Assembly (NCBI RefSeq): GCF_042140245.1
Contig: NZ_CP159483.1
Span: 682,001 to 746,000, forward strand
Direction of reading: 5' to 3'
Source: MH13 sp042140245
GTDB taxonomy: Bacteria > Pseudomonadota > Alphaproteobacteria > Rhizobiales > MH13
Length of the DNA: 64,000 nucleotides
Made by a program: the position numbers and the translations under genes
Shown here: positions 1 to 9,462 of the stretch, in pieces
Numbering within the stretch: the stretch's first letter is position 1
How the letters are laid out: every line of letters starts with the position of its first letter
The notes under the pieces: model-generated
The model's database searches: none
What the model was told of the DNA's origin: nothing
The model's input: only the letters and a program-made list of their open reading frames with translations

Positions 1-135
1 ATTGCTGATAGCGGTCGCACCCATCCCATTGTTTTTTCTGCTGACAATGTGATGGCCAGGCTTTTTCACTATGGGTTCGAGCCCAAAAGAAAACGCCGCA
101 TTGGTGGCCCAATGCGGCGTGACTATGCGAACTGA
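1..135 (+). CDS. possible C-terminal fragment of an unidentified gene
   Basis: Frame 1 is open from the first base to a TGA at 133-135, giving 44 residues with a basic tail that includes FHYGFEPKRKRRIGG. It would converge on trxA with a 15-base gap. The frame overlaps the strong hairpin at 93-120, which also makes sense as the trxA terminator, so the open frame may be fortuitous. No family is recognised and the upstream part lies outside the window. Confidence 0.25.
   Translation: MADSGRTHPIVFSADNVMARLFHYGFEPKRKRRIGGPMRRDYAN
85..120 (-). terminator. rho-independent terminator of trxA
   Basis: A perfect 12-bp stem (93-104 with 109-120, 4-base loop) is followed on the minus strand by a T-rich run, the complement of 85-92. 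It lies 30 bases beyond the trxA stop codon, the classic layout of an intrinsic terminator. Confidence 0.8.
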
Positions 136-150
136 ATCTGGTCCGTGGCG

Positions 151-471
151 CTAAATCGCGCTCGAAATCCAATTGGAAAGATCAGTTTTGGAACCAGCGC
201 CAACTTTCTGTGCGACAGGCTGACCATCCTTGAAGGCAACCAGCGTAGGCATCGACATGATGCGCAGCGCTTGAGCGGTCTGCTGGTTGTTGTCGACGTC
301 GACTTTAACGATTTTGACCTTGTCGGCCATCTCTTCAGAAATGGCGTCCAGGTGTGGCGCGATCATTTTACACGGGCCGCACCATTCAGCCCAAAAATCA
401 ACAATAACAGGAACATCGGACTGCAACACTTCGCTTTCGAAGGTCGCATCGGTGACGGTAACGGTGGCCAT
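151..471 (-). CDS. trxA: thioredoxin
   Basis: This is a 106-residue cytoplasmic thioredoxin, a dithiol-disulfide oxidoreductase that reduces ribonucleotide reductase, methionine sulfoxide reductase and other proteins. The redox motif WCGPC has its cysteines at about residues 31 and 34, and the cis-proline motif SMPTL follows near residue 75. The ATG at 471 is preferred to the GTG two codons upstream because GGAG sits nine bases before it and would be too close to the GTG. It is the last gene of the minus-strand addB-addA-trxA group, though the 111-base gap to addA allows its own promoter. A strong terminator follows. Confidence 0.96.
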   Translation of the reverse strand: MATVTVTDATFESEVLQSDVPVIVDFWAEWCGPCKMIAPHLDAISEEMADKVKIVKVDVDNNQQTAQALRIMSMPTLVAFKDGQPVAQKVGAGSKTDLSNWISSAI

Positions 472-582
472 TGGCACTTTCTCCGGTTGTGATCCGCAGG
501 CTCTCTGAGCTCACGCGGAATCAGATAGGTTTCATGGATTGAACGTATGAACGGTGGCGAGGTGCGTCAACCAGAGCGGCCA

Positions 583-3500
583 TCACGCTTTGCTGATCGA
601 GAGGCCTAGGCTCTCCTCAGCGACCCGCAGATCGCCCGATGTAATCCAGTCCAGTCGCGGCTTGGATGTCCAAAGCAGGCCAGAACGCAGCGGACGGTCC
701 GCAAACAGTCTGCTCAAAAGAGCGGAATAGAGCGAAACTTGCGCCAAATAATGCAGACCGTCCGCCTGTAGTCTGCCAAGTTCCGGAACGGTTGCGTTGG
801 TTTTGAAGTCGATTGCCCAGATCTCGTCCGGCAAAATCACCAGCCGATCGATCGACCCGCTGACAATCCGCTGGTTGCCTTCGGCATCGGTGATCGATCC
901 GCGCAACGGCACTTCGGCGCGTGACGCTTGTCCAAAAAGTGTGTTCGCCACATCCATCTGGTGAACGGCGTTGGCTTGATCGAGGGCTTTGCTGACGAGA
1001 GCTGGATCAATCAGGGGGTCGAGCGCGTTTGCGATGGCTTCGGCTTGGTCAAAATTCGGCAGTTGGGCTGGTTCCAAAAGACAGTGGACCAGGGTGCCGA
1101 ACAGCAACGCCCGGTTTTCATCGCTCTCTTCCAACTGCTCCACGGTTTTGGCATGGCGCTCGACTTCCGCTTGCTGCTGCCAGGCTTCTGGACCCACCGC
1201 GATATCCGCATGGGCCTTGGAAGGACGCAGCGGCGCGATGACTTGAGGGGCGGGCGTCGGCGTGGCGAGCAGGGCTTTCAAGGGCGCTGTGTCGATAGGC
1301 GGTGACTGGTTCTCTTGCTCCGTCTGCTTGGCGATACCCTCATCAGGCCAAGGGTCAGCACGCCAAACGCGCACCGGCTCTCCTTTGGCCAAACCATCCA
1401 GATCGCCGACATCGCGCGCATTTGGTCCAAGCGCTTTGTCGATCAGATTATACCAACTCCCCTCAGGCGCATCGGCCTCGCTGGTCATGTGACCGGTGAC
1501 GATGAGCTGATCGCGAGCGCGGGTCATCGCCACATAAAGCAGGCGGCGATACTCTTCGAGCTGACGGGCTTTGCCAGCCTCCTTGATCTCCTGATAGGCC
1601 GGGGCGTGGGTGTCGCCGGCAAGCAGCACCAGTGGTGGCATTGCGGTGTTGGACAACCCCTCCTCCGGCACGGTTTCAACGATACCAGACGGTGCGCGCG
1701 GCACCCGGCAGGTGTCGACCAAGAACACCGTGCTTGCCTCCAGCCCCTTAGCGCCATGCACGGTCATGATCCGCACCTTGTCGGCGCGCGCTTCCATATC
1801 GCGTTTGATGTCGAGTTTCAGGCGGCGTAGCGTGTCGAGAAAGGCTTCCAAATTGGCAAGGCCAGACCCGGCGCGCGTTTCCTCAGCGCGGGCAAGGCGG
1901 AGTAACTCATCAAGCGGATCGCGGGCATCCTCACCCAAACGCGCCAGCATCTTTTTGCGGCCGCCATCACGACCGAGCACGGTGGACAAAAAGGTGAAGG
2001 GCGAGGCGAAATCAGCCATCGCGCGCCAATGCCGCACATCCTGCGCGGCTTGATGGATCGTCACATCGTCGGTTGAGGCATTCAGCGCATCGATCAGCAA
2101 GCCAGGCCGGTCAGCACACAGGTTTTCCAGCTGCTCATCGGACAGCCCAACCAGTGGCGAGGTGAGGAGACAGGCCAGCGACAGATCATCTTCTGGCAAC
2201 AGCACGACTTGCATGAGCGCCATCATGTCTTCCACCGCAATGTGTTCGGTGAGCAGCAGCCGGTCCGTACCAGCCACAGCGATAGCGCGGGCTTTGAGTG
2301 CCTTATTGATCGCATCGGCCATAGCGCCGCGTGTGCGCAACAAGATCAGAATATCGCCGGGATTCTGACCCGCTGCCACCAGGCCCTCAACACGGCTCGC
2401 AATGGCTTCGGCAAGCTGCAAATGCGGCGCGGGCAGCGCATCAATCGGCGCGGTCCAGTCCTCTGGTTCCGGCTCCTTCTTGCCCTTGATGACAGGCCAT
2501 AGCTCCACCTGCCCGCGATCTGCGCGATAAGGTTCATGCACCAAGCCTTCATCACCCGTAACGCCCTGGAGCGCTTCGTTGCGCGAGAAGACCGTATCGA
2601 CAGCGGAAAGGATGTCGCGCGTGGAGCGGAAAGAAAGCAGCAGAGAGAGCCGCCCTTCAAAAGCGCCGCCGACTTGCACTGCCTTGGTTTCGAGCGCCCG
2701 ACGCGTGCCATCAAACTGGCGCGGGTCGGCACCTTGGAACGAGTAAATCGACTGCTTGTCGTCACCGACGGCGAAGAAGGTCGGCGTGGCACCGTCCGGG
2801 CGGCGACCTTCGCCATCGAAGAAATCATCGGCCAGCGCACGGATAATCGCCCATTGTTGAGCCGACGTGTCCTGAGCCTCATCGACCAGGATGTGATCGA
2901 TCCGCTGATCGATCTTGTAACGCACCCAAGCCTGCGCTTCTGAGCGGTTGAGAAGGGCGGCTGTGCGGGCAATGAGATCGCCAAAGTCGAGCGCGCCGCG
3001 CTGGGTTTTCAACGCTTCAAACCGCTCCAACACGGCAAGCGCCACACGCATAAGGTCAGCGAACCCAACATGGGTTTGCAGGGCCAACACGCGCTCCTGT
3101 TCGGCCTTTAGCCAAAGACCAATATCAGGAAGCTCCGCGCGTACCTTGGCGGCAAAATAGCTGCCCTCCACCTTGCGTGGCTTGCCCTGCTTGGTGAGAA
3201 AGGCCTCGTCCCAGAGGGCCCGTGCAGCGTCCGAGTCCGCTTCCTTCCAAGCGCGGACCAGCAACTCGGCTTTTTCAGCATCCTTGGCGGTGCCAATATC
3301 CAGAGCGGTTTGGGCGATGGTCTCAACGCGGCCTTGGGGCAAGGTAAAAGAGGATTTGATCGGGTCGGCAAGGACCGCTCGGGCCGTGCTGACATCGCCA
3401 TCATCCAACCCCAGCATGGCTGCGTGCAGATCGGTAAGGTGGGCGAGACGCGCTTGCAACCCTTCTTTGCCTGCCGCATCAAAAGCTCGGATAAGTGCGT

Positions 3501-4116
3501 GGCGGGCGCGCAGAACAGCATCGAGATGATCACTCACCGTGCTGTCGGCAAAGCGGGCGGCCATACCCTCAAAAGCTTGGGTGAGCGCTGGGTCTTGGCC
3601 CCGCGCGGCGCGCGCAATGACATCGGCGCGGGCCGCCTGCATCAACGCATCGGCATCGCGGTCATCCAGCACGGTGAACGAGGCAGCGACGCCTGCTTCA
3701 AGAGGAAACTGATGCAGCAAGCTCTCACAGAACGCATGGATGGTCTGAATTTTGAGGCCGCCAGGCGTTTCCAGAGCCCGGGCAAAAAGGCTGCGGGCAT
3801 TGGCCAAATCACGAGCCGTTACACGGCCTTGAAGATCGGAAAGAACTTCGGCGAGATCAGTGTCATCCAGGCGGGTCCAGCGCGCCAACTCGCTGAAGAC
3901 GCGGCTTGCCATTTCGGCGGCGGCAGCCTTGGTGAATGTGAGACAAAGCAAGCTTGCTGGATCCTGACCATCCAGCAACAAGCGCAGCACGCGGCGGGTG
4001 AGGACGAACGTCTTGCCGGAACCGGCATTCGCCCCCACCCAGGCTGACCCCCGAGGGTTGGACGCTTTGGCTTGGGCAAGCTGCGTTGCCTCTGGCACCT
4101 GTGCTTGGGTACTCAT
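583..4116 (-). CDS. addA: AddA helicase-nuclease subunit
   Basis: This is a UvrD/Rep-type helicase with a C-terminal RecB-family nuclease, the motor subunit of the AddAB double-strand-break resection complex that loads RecA in alphaproteobacteria. The 1177 residues show Walker A (GANAGSGKT, about residues 28-36), Walker B (ILVDEAQDTSAQQW), motif III (GDDKQSIYSFQGADP), motif V (MTVHGAKGLE), motif VI (LLYVAMTRARDQL) and the nuclease motif (WAIDFKTN) near the C terminus. Length is normal for the family. Its ATG overlaps the addB stop codon by four bases (ATGA), so the two are translationally coupled. AddA itself looks intact, but its partner addB is interrupted. Confidence 0.95.
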   Translation of the reverse strand: MSTQAQVPEATQLAQAKASNPRGSAWVGANAGSGKTFVLTRRVLRLLLDGQDPASLLCLTFTKAAAAEMASRVFSELARWTRLDDTDLAEVLSDLQGRVTARDLANARSLFARALETPGGLKIQTIHAFCESLLHQFPLEAGVAASFTVLDDRDADALMQAARADVIARAARGQDPALTQAFEGMAARFADSTVSDHLDAVLRARHALIRAFDAAGKEGLQARLAHLTDLHAAMLGLDDGDVSTARAVLADPIKSSFTLPQGRVETIAQTALDIGTAKDAEKAELLVRAWKEADSDAARALWDEAFLTKQGKPRKVEGSYFAAKVRAELPDIGLWLKAEQERVLALQTHVGFADLMRVALAVLERFEALKTQRGALDFGDLIARTAALLNRSEAQAWVRYKIDQRIDHILVDEAQDTSAQQWAIIRALADDFFDGEGRRPDGATPTFFAVGDDKQSIYSFQGADPRQFDGTRRALETKAVQVGGAFEGRLSLLLSFRSTRDILSAVDTVFSRNEALQGVTGDEGLVHEPYRADRGQVELWPVIKGKKEPEPEDWTAPIDALPAPHLQLAEAIASRVEGLVAAGQNPGDILILLRTRGAMADAINKALKARAIAVAGTDRLLLTEHIAVEDMMALMQVVLLPEDDLSLACLLTSPLVGLSDEQLENLCADRPGLLIDALNASTDDVTIHQAAQDVRHWRAMADFASPFTFLSTVLGRDGGRKKMLARLGEDARDPLDELLRLARAEETRAGSGLANLEAFLDTLRRLKLDIKRDMEARADKVRIMTVHGAKGLEASTVFLVDTCRVPRAPSGIVETVPEEGLSNTAMPPLVLLAGDTHAPAYQEIKEAGKARQLEEYRRLLYVAMTRARDQLIVTGHMTSEADAPEGSWYNLIDKALGPNARDVGDLDGLAKGEPVRVWRADPWPDEGIAKQTEQENQSPPIDTAPLKALLATPTPAPQVIAPLRPSKAHADIAVGPEAWQQQAEVERHAKTVEQLEESDENRALLFGTLVHCLLEPAQLPNFDQAEAIANALDPLIDPALVSKALDQANAVHQMDVANTLFGQASRAEVPLRGSITDAEGNQRIVSGSIDRLVILPDEIWAIDFKTNATVPELGRLQADGLHYLAQVSLYSALLSRLFADRPLRSGLLWTSKPRLDWITSGDLRVAEESLGLSISKA

Positions 4117-7100
4117 GTGCTCTCACCGGAAGCTTCATCAGCAGCGCGCCATTCTTTGACACGGGCCAATTGGTGGTAGGGGCCTTGATCGCGGGCACGC
4201 TCAGGCCGCAGCAGCGGCGTAAACGGTGCGCCCATCAAGAACGTTGCCCAAAGCGCTTGAAGCTGAGCCAGCGCCTCGTTCGCCAGCTCGATCAACTCAT
4301 TGGGGTCATCCAGCGCCGTGATCTTAAACGGATCGCGGTTGCCGCCGGTCTGGACATAGCTCGCGGCGCGCGCTGGATGCGGGTCGACATCTTGGAAAGC
4401 CCCAGCGTGCAGCATGGCCACGCTTAAGGCAAGTTGCGGCGCGAAAGTCTTCACCTGAGCAAGGCTTGGCGGATTGCCGGTTTTAAAATCCAGGATCGCT
4501 GCCGTGCCATCGGCATAAAGATCGACACGGTCCGCCCGACCCGTCAGGCGGCACTCATGGCCAGCAATGCTGATATCCAAAGAGCCACCGCGCTCAGGAA
4601 CGCGCGTGCTTAAACCCTCTGACCAGTTCCGCTCGGCTTCCAAATAGGGTGGTGTGAACTCGGGCAATGCGCTGCGCCCAAAGCGCCTGAATGTCCGGGA
4701 AGGGATCAAGCGCTTGCAGTTGGCGGGTGGCTTCAGCCTGCATCGCTGCGGGCCATTCTTCAGGTGGTGTGTCATTGAGCGTTGGGGCGATTGCCTCAAA
4801 CAAAGCGTGGAACAGCGTACCGCGCTCGGCTGGGCCTGGTGGCAAGCCAAGCTGCGGCGCTTCTTCCAGCTTCAAGATCCTGCGGGCATAGACCGTGTAG
4901 GGATCTCGGATCAGCGTTTCGACGTCTGTGATCGAAAGCCGCTTGGGCGGATGTTTCGGCTTGGGCTCAGGGCGTCGTCTCGGGCTAATCTTTGGCGGGG
5001 TTTCCCATGTGCTTGCAGCGGCCAAAAGCGGTGTTGCGCGCTGGCGCATCTGCTGGCCGGTCTCTTCGGGCAAAAAAGCCGAGAGCCTTTGCAGCCAGCG
5101 CGAGGGAACGGTTGGTGCACCATCCACCTTTTGGGCGCGGGTGAGCATCACCTTCGGTTGGCCAAGCGCCTGTTCCACATCATGGGCAGACAGACCGATG
5201 CGGCGCTCAGGGATTTCAAGCGCCATGCCTGCCATCATCGCACGGGAAAGGAACGGGCTCGCCGATGGCAGGCTTGGCCAAGCTTTTTCATTGAGACCAC
5301 CTAGGATCACATGATCCACCGCCTGTAAGCGTGCCTCCAACGGCCCCCAAATGTGCAAGCGCGGATCGGCGGGCCGATCTGGGCGCACGACAGCTTCAGC
5401 CAGCAAGGCTTCAAGAAGAGCTGGCGCCTCGGCCATGGGTGTCGTGAGGCCAACATCGTCAGCCTCGCGCAATTGCAAGCGCAGTGCGGCCACGGCATCT
5501 CCGGCAGAACCCGCGTAGAGCGGATTGGGACCGGTTGGATCGCCGGCCTCGGTAAGCGCCTCGCAGGCAGCAAACAGCGCTTCGGTGTAAGCGGTGAAAG
5601 GCGTGTCTTTGGGCGGAAGTACAGCGAGCGGGGCAAAGGCGGTTTCCAGCCGGTCGATCAAAGCCAACGCACGTGTATCATCGCTGGGGTCGAGATTTGC
5701 CCGGATTGCGGGCACCCGGATTGCTTCATCGTCCCGTTCTAACGCCCGCTGATGGATGACCTCGCGCAGCGCCTGGAAACCAGGGGCCAACGCCAAACCA
5801 CGCAAGGCCAAACGTTCCAGAAGGCGCGCGTCCGCGCGCGTGACCGCCGGTGTCAGTGATAGAGCCGTCAACGGATGTTTCAGCAGCGCTAAGAGTGGGA
5901 TGGCAGCAAAGCCACTCTGCCAGGCATCTGCCGCGAGCAGCATCAAACGGGCAGGGCTTGTTTCGCGCAAGGGCGTGCCCGCGCTGTCATCGCTGGTGAG
6001 ATTAAAGCGCTCCAGATCAAGTTGAACCCGGCGGGCAAGATTGCGGTCCGGTGTGATCAGCGCGACCGTCTCATCGCTCGCCAGCGAGGCTTTCATGGCC
6101 ATGGCGATCGCCAAACTTTCTTCGCCCTCGCTGCCCGCCTCAAGTACTGTGACGTTCTCGAAAGCTTCGGTGTCTTGAGGGCGGAGGCTTGGCCAAGCGC
6201 CGGTGGCGCTGGCAGGCAGAAAGGCCGCAGAGATCAGCGTTTGGCGCGTTGGGATTTCGCCGCTGAGATCGGTGACATCCGCGCGGCTCGCCTGCATCAC
6301 ATCAAGCAGCTTGAACAGGCCATGCTGGGGGTGGCTGGCGCTTTCCGGCGTATCCTCACCAAGTGTTGCGAACGCCGTATCTGACAGCGCGACATCGAGC
6401 CCCGGCAATACAACAGCCCCGTTGTCAGCTCGTGCAATGGCTGAAAGAAGCCGCGCAGTGGCCGGGATCGAACCTGTCGAGCCCGCCGCGACAACGGGGC
6501 CAGTGTGCCAGCCCGCCACAATGCGTGCCGTGCGGGCATCGAGCAGCAAACGGCGGCGGGTGGCCGGATCGACAACGCCCTCTTCGTTTAGGATTGCAGG
6601 CCAGTTCTGGGTGACCAGCGTCAGTAGAGTGAGCGTGAGCTGCCAATAGGCGGCGTGATCATCGGGCACCAACTCGAACAGTGCTTGCCAATCGCTTTCC
6701 TCGGTCGCGACCTGATCGATAAGCTCGGCCAAGGCTTTGGCCAGATGGGCGCTCTCGGCCACAGATTGCGGGAAGACAGGTTGCTGTGACACTTCGGTGG
6801 CTGTCATGGCCCGGCGCATCGCCTCGCCTGCCGCACCCACAAGCCGGATGAGGATCAAACGGCGTTTCAGGCTGGGCATTGTCGCAAGATTTGGTGGTTC
6901 CAGCGCCTCGGGCTGGACGGCCAATTGCTCGGGATCCAGACCTTCGGGAACCAAAAACTCATCTTCATCTGCATCGGCCAGGGTACGGATGGTCGGCAGA
7001 AGCGCCGTTCCGCCAAGTTCGGCGGTCAACACATTGGCGAAGGCTCGGGCCGCCCGGCGGGTGGGCAGATAGAACGTGGTGTCGATGCGCGCCAGCGGAT

Positions 7101-7215
7101 CATCCATGGGTCCGATACCCAAATCACCGGCCAGCCAGCTTTGTGCCAGCTGCGCCAGAAAGGGCCTATGCGACCCGATGGTGAAGAGATTCACGCGTGA
7201 CGTCATGCGCGCCAT
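4113..7215 (-). pseudogene. addB: AddB, split by an apparent single-base frameshift
   Basis: AddB is the second helicase-like and nuclease subunit of AddAB. The first frame (7215 down to 4594, 873 residues) begins MARMTSRVNLFTIGSHRP, contains the AddB motif YLPTRRAARAFANVL, and runs to RGTLFHALFEAIAP and LWAQRIAR before drifting into an unrelated tail. The family sequence resumes in the +1 frame as LPEFTPPYLEAERNW and continues through the nuclease (GRADRVDLYADG, ILDFKTG) to 4113. Removing one C from the CCC run at about 4662-4664 would restore ...QRIAEFTPPYLEAER..., giving about 1033 residues, the usual length. As written, the helicase-like part lacks its nuclease domain. This is either a sequence error or a real lesion. 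The stop codon overlaps the addA start. The ATG at 7206 is an alternative start. Confidence 0.85.
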
Positions 7216-7229
7216 GTGGCGCGAGGCCG

Positions 7230-7940
7230 TTAGATGTGTCCAGCCTGTTTGAGCGCTGTTTCAGCTTCGGTGATGGCCTGCGGCGTGCCTACGGTCAGCC
7301 AAAGTCCCTCCAGCACGTGCCCGTAAAGGCGACCTGAGGCGATGGCACGATCAAACAACAGGTTCAGCGAAAAAGGGCCATCGGGCAGGTCCGTGAAGAT
7401 AGACGCGCTCATAATGGCCGTTCCGGTGTAATTGTAAGGCGCAGGTTCCGCACCCCGGCGAGCGAGTTGACCTGCTTCGTTGCATGAGAAATCGCCAGGA
7501 TGGCTGCCCATGCCAACGCTCTTCTCGCACGGTGCCACCAAGAGCAGCATATCCATGGCGGAGGGATCGAACGCGGCTTGCATCGCTCTGGCGGCGTTAT
7601 CGTCCGCAACCCAAAAGCTGTCAGCATTGGTTGAGAAAAAGGTCTCACCGAGCAGTGGCAAGGCGCGAGCTATGCCGCCGCCGGTTTCCAGCCGCTCGTC
7701 AATCTCTGGTGACAAGGTGATCTCAGGTGCACCTCGGCGTGCTTTGCAATGGGCTTCAATCTGTTCAGGCAGGTAATGCGTGTTGATCACCGCTTGACTG
7801 ATGCCCGCGTTGACAAAGGTGTCGAGCACGCGGTCCAGCATGGTTTGACCGCCGACCTGCACCAGCGGCTTGGGCAAGGTGTCGGTGATAGGGCGCATAC
7901 GCGTACCAAGGCCGGCGGCGAGCACCATCACCGGATACAT
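7230..7940 (-). CDS. murU: nucleotidyltransferase, MurU-type (MurNAc-1-phosphate uridylyltransferase)
   Basis: This is a 236-residue sugar-phosphate nucleotidyltransferase with the N-terminal signature VLAAGLGTRMRP and the following KPL, typical of the RmlA/GlmU-like fold. In the cell-wall recycling route that bypasses de novo MurNAc synthesis, MurU converts MurNAc-1-phosphate to UDP-MurNAc. The assignment rests on the fold plus the kinase partner directly upstream, since AmgK and MurU act in sequence. The start is the ATG at 7940, which overlaps the TGA of the preceding gene (ATGA). Longer frames would start inside that gene without a ribosome site. addB follows after 14 bases. A mannose-1-phosphate guanylyltransferase-like role cannot be excluded. 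Confidence 0.8.
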   Translation of the reverse strand: MYPVMVLAAGLGTRMRPITDTLPKPLVQVGGQTMLDRVLDTFVNAGISQAVINTHYLPEQIEAHCKARRGAPEITLSPEIDERLETGGGIARALPLLGETFFSTNADSFWVADDNAARAMQAAFDPSAMDMLLLVAPCEKSVGMGSHPGDFSCNEAGQLARRGAEPAPYNYTGTAIMSASIFTDLPDGPFSLNLLFDRAIASGRLYGHVLEGLWLTVGTPQAITEAETALKQAGHI

Positions 7941-9439
7941 CACGCCACCTCCGGCAAAAGCTGATCGTAGAAAGGCTTCAGCTCGGCCAGCGATGGGTGT
8001 GCAAGGCACTGGCGCATATAGTTTTCTACCCGCGGCAAGTGTTTCAGATAGCCAGGCTTGCCGTCGCGGGCGTTGAGGCGGGCAAAGATACCCAGAATCT
8101 TCGAGTTGCGCTGGGCGCCCATCAGCGCGACCCGCGCACGCAGCCAGTCAGTGTTCGCGTCAGAGGCTCGGATGTAGGCCTTGATCAGTTGCTCCTGAAG
8201 ATCGGCGGGGATGGTCACGCGGGCATCCTGCACCAGGGCTGCAACATCATAGGCCAGTGGACCAAGCAGCGCGTCCTGAAAATCGATGAGACCCAGACGC
8301 GCCAAGCCCGTTTCCTGATCGCGCCAGATGATGTTGGGTGAGTGATAATCGCGCAGTGTAAGCGTGGTCGGTTCCTCTTCCAGCGATGCCAAGGCCCTTT
8401 GCCAGGCGGCGAAAAAGCCTGCCCTGTCAAAATCGGCGGCCTCAACGCCGCGATGCGCAACGTACCAGTCTGGCAACAGCGAAATCTCGGTGAGAAGAAC
8501 GCCGGTGTCATAGCGGTGAAGGTGATGGGTGCCACCACCAGGAACCGATAGTTCTTCCGGCCAATCAACATCATGAAGTGCGCCAAGCAACTCAGCTGCC
8601 GCCTGATATCGCTCTGAATCAGGCGAGCCATCAGCATGCAGGATGGTGTCACCACCCAGATCCTCAATCAGCAGCAAGCCATAGTCGAGATCAGAGGCAT
8701 GCGTGACCGGTGCCGCAAAGCCTGCTTGGCGCAAGGCCGTGCCGACGGCGGAAAAGGCGTGGACACTTTCGGCCAGATGCACCAACTGGCTGTAGGGTTT
8801 AGCATCCTGCTTCAACGCTCCGGTGTCTGGCTGCACGATGGGACCATCGGGTTGGCGGGCCGCATCCATGACAATCAGAGGCGTGTCGATCAATCGCTCA
8901 TAGCGTCTGGTGGATGCATCGCCGAGCAGGCGTTGGCGATCGGCGCTTTGATGGTTGGCAGCCGTCAGAAATGCACGGATGTCGAGGCTGCGACTGAGTC
9001 GATCCAACATGTCTTGCGGCCCGGATAGCGTCGCCTGGCGGGCTGCCTCGCCTCGCATGTCAAATGTCAGTGTGATTGCGCCTGAGAACGCACCCTCTCC
9101 GGCTTGCCCAGGCCACTCGACCAAACGGATGGCAGGATCATCGGGATCATCCAGACCCAGCTCCACCATCTCTGAAGGATCGGTGAGACGATAGAGATCG
9201 GCGTGGAGCACCGCTGGATCGGCCTCATCATAGCGCTGGACAAGCGTGTAAGTGGGTGAGGGAACTTCCAGGCTCACATCTTTGGCCAGCGTCCGGATGA
9301 AACTGCGAGCGAACGTTGTTTTACCGGCGCCCAGATCACCCTCAAGCCGGATCACCCAGCCAGGCGCAGCAACCATCGCGATGTCCTGCGCCAATTGCTC
9401 GGTTGCGGTGTCGCCGATAAGCGTGAGAGGGCCAATCAT
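7940..9439 (-). CDS. tsaE-amgK: TsaE-AmgK fusion: tRNA t6A synthesis ATPase plus sugar kinase
   Basis: This is one 499-residue reading frame with two domains. Residues 1 to about 150 are TsaE, the ATPase of tRNA threonylcarbamoyladenosine (t6A) synthesis: P-loop GDLGAGKTT at 34-42, then EVPSPTYTLVQRY and HADLYRL. Residues from about 165 onward form an aminoglycoside phosphotransferase-like kinase with LRDYHSPNIIW (catalytic loop) and LGLIDFQDALLGP (metal-binding Asp). With MurU next door this half best fits AmgK, the anomeric MurNAc/GlcNAc kinase. As far as I know, this fusion and operon order recur in alphaproteobacteria. The gene lies 23 bases after divL and overlaps murU by four bases. Confidence 0.87.
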   Translation of the reverse strand: MIGPLTLIGDTATEQLAQDIAMVAAPGWVIRLEGDLGAGKTTFARSFIRTLAKDVSLEVPSPTYTLVQRYDEADPAVLHADLYRLTDPSEMVELGLDDPDDPAIRLVEWPGQAGEGAFSGAITLTFDMRGEAARQATLSGPQDMLDRLSRSLDIRAFLTAANHQSADRQRLLGDASTRRYERLIDTPLIVMDAARQPDGPIVQPDTGALKQDAKPYSQLVHLAESVHAFSAVGTALRQAGFAAPVTHASDLDYGLLLIEDLGGDTILHADGSPDSERYQAAAELLGALHDVDWPEELSVPGGGTHHLHRYDTGVLLTEISLLPDWYVAHRGVEAADFDRAGFFAAWQRALASLEEEPTTLTLRDYHSPNIIWRDQETGLARLGLIDFQDALLGPLAYDVAALVQDARVTIPADLQEQLIKAYIRASDANTDWLRARVALMGAQRNSKILGIFARLNARDGKPGYLKHLPRVENYMRQCLAHPSLAELKPFYDQLLPEVA

Positions 9440-9462
9440 GCCAGATCACTTATCACGGCTGC

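Noticed and set aside
71..90. T-loop-like GGGTTCGAGCCC suggesting a tRNA 3' end
   Set aside because: No acceptor, D or anticodon arms could be built around it.
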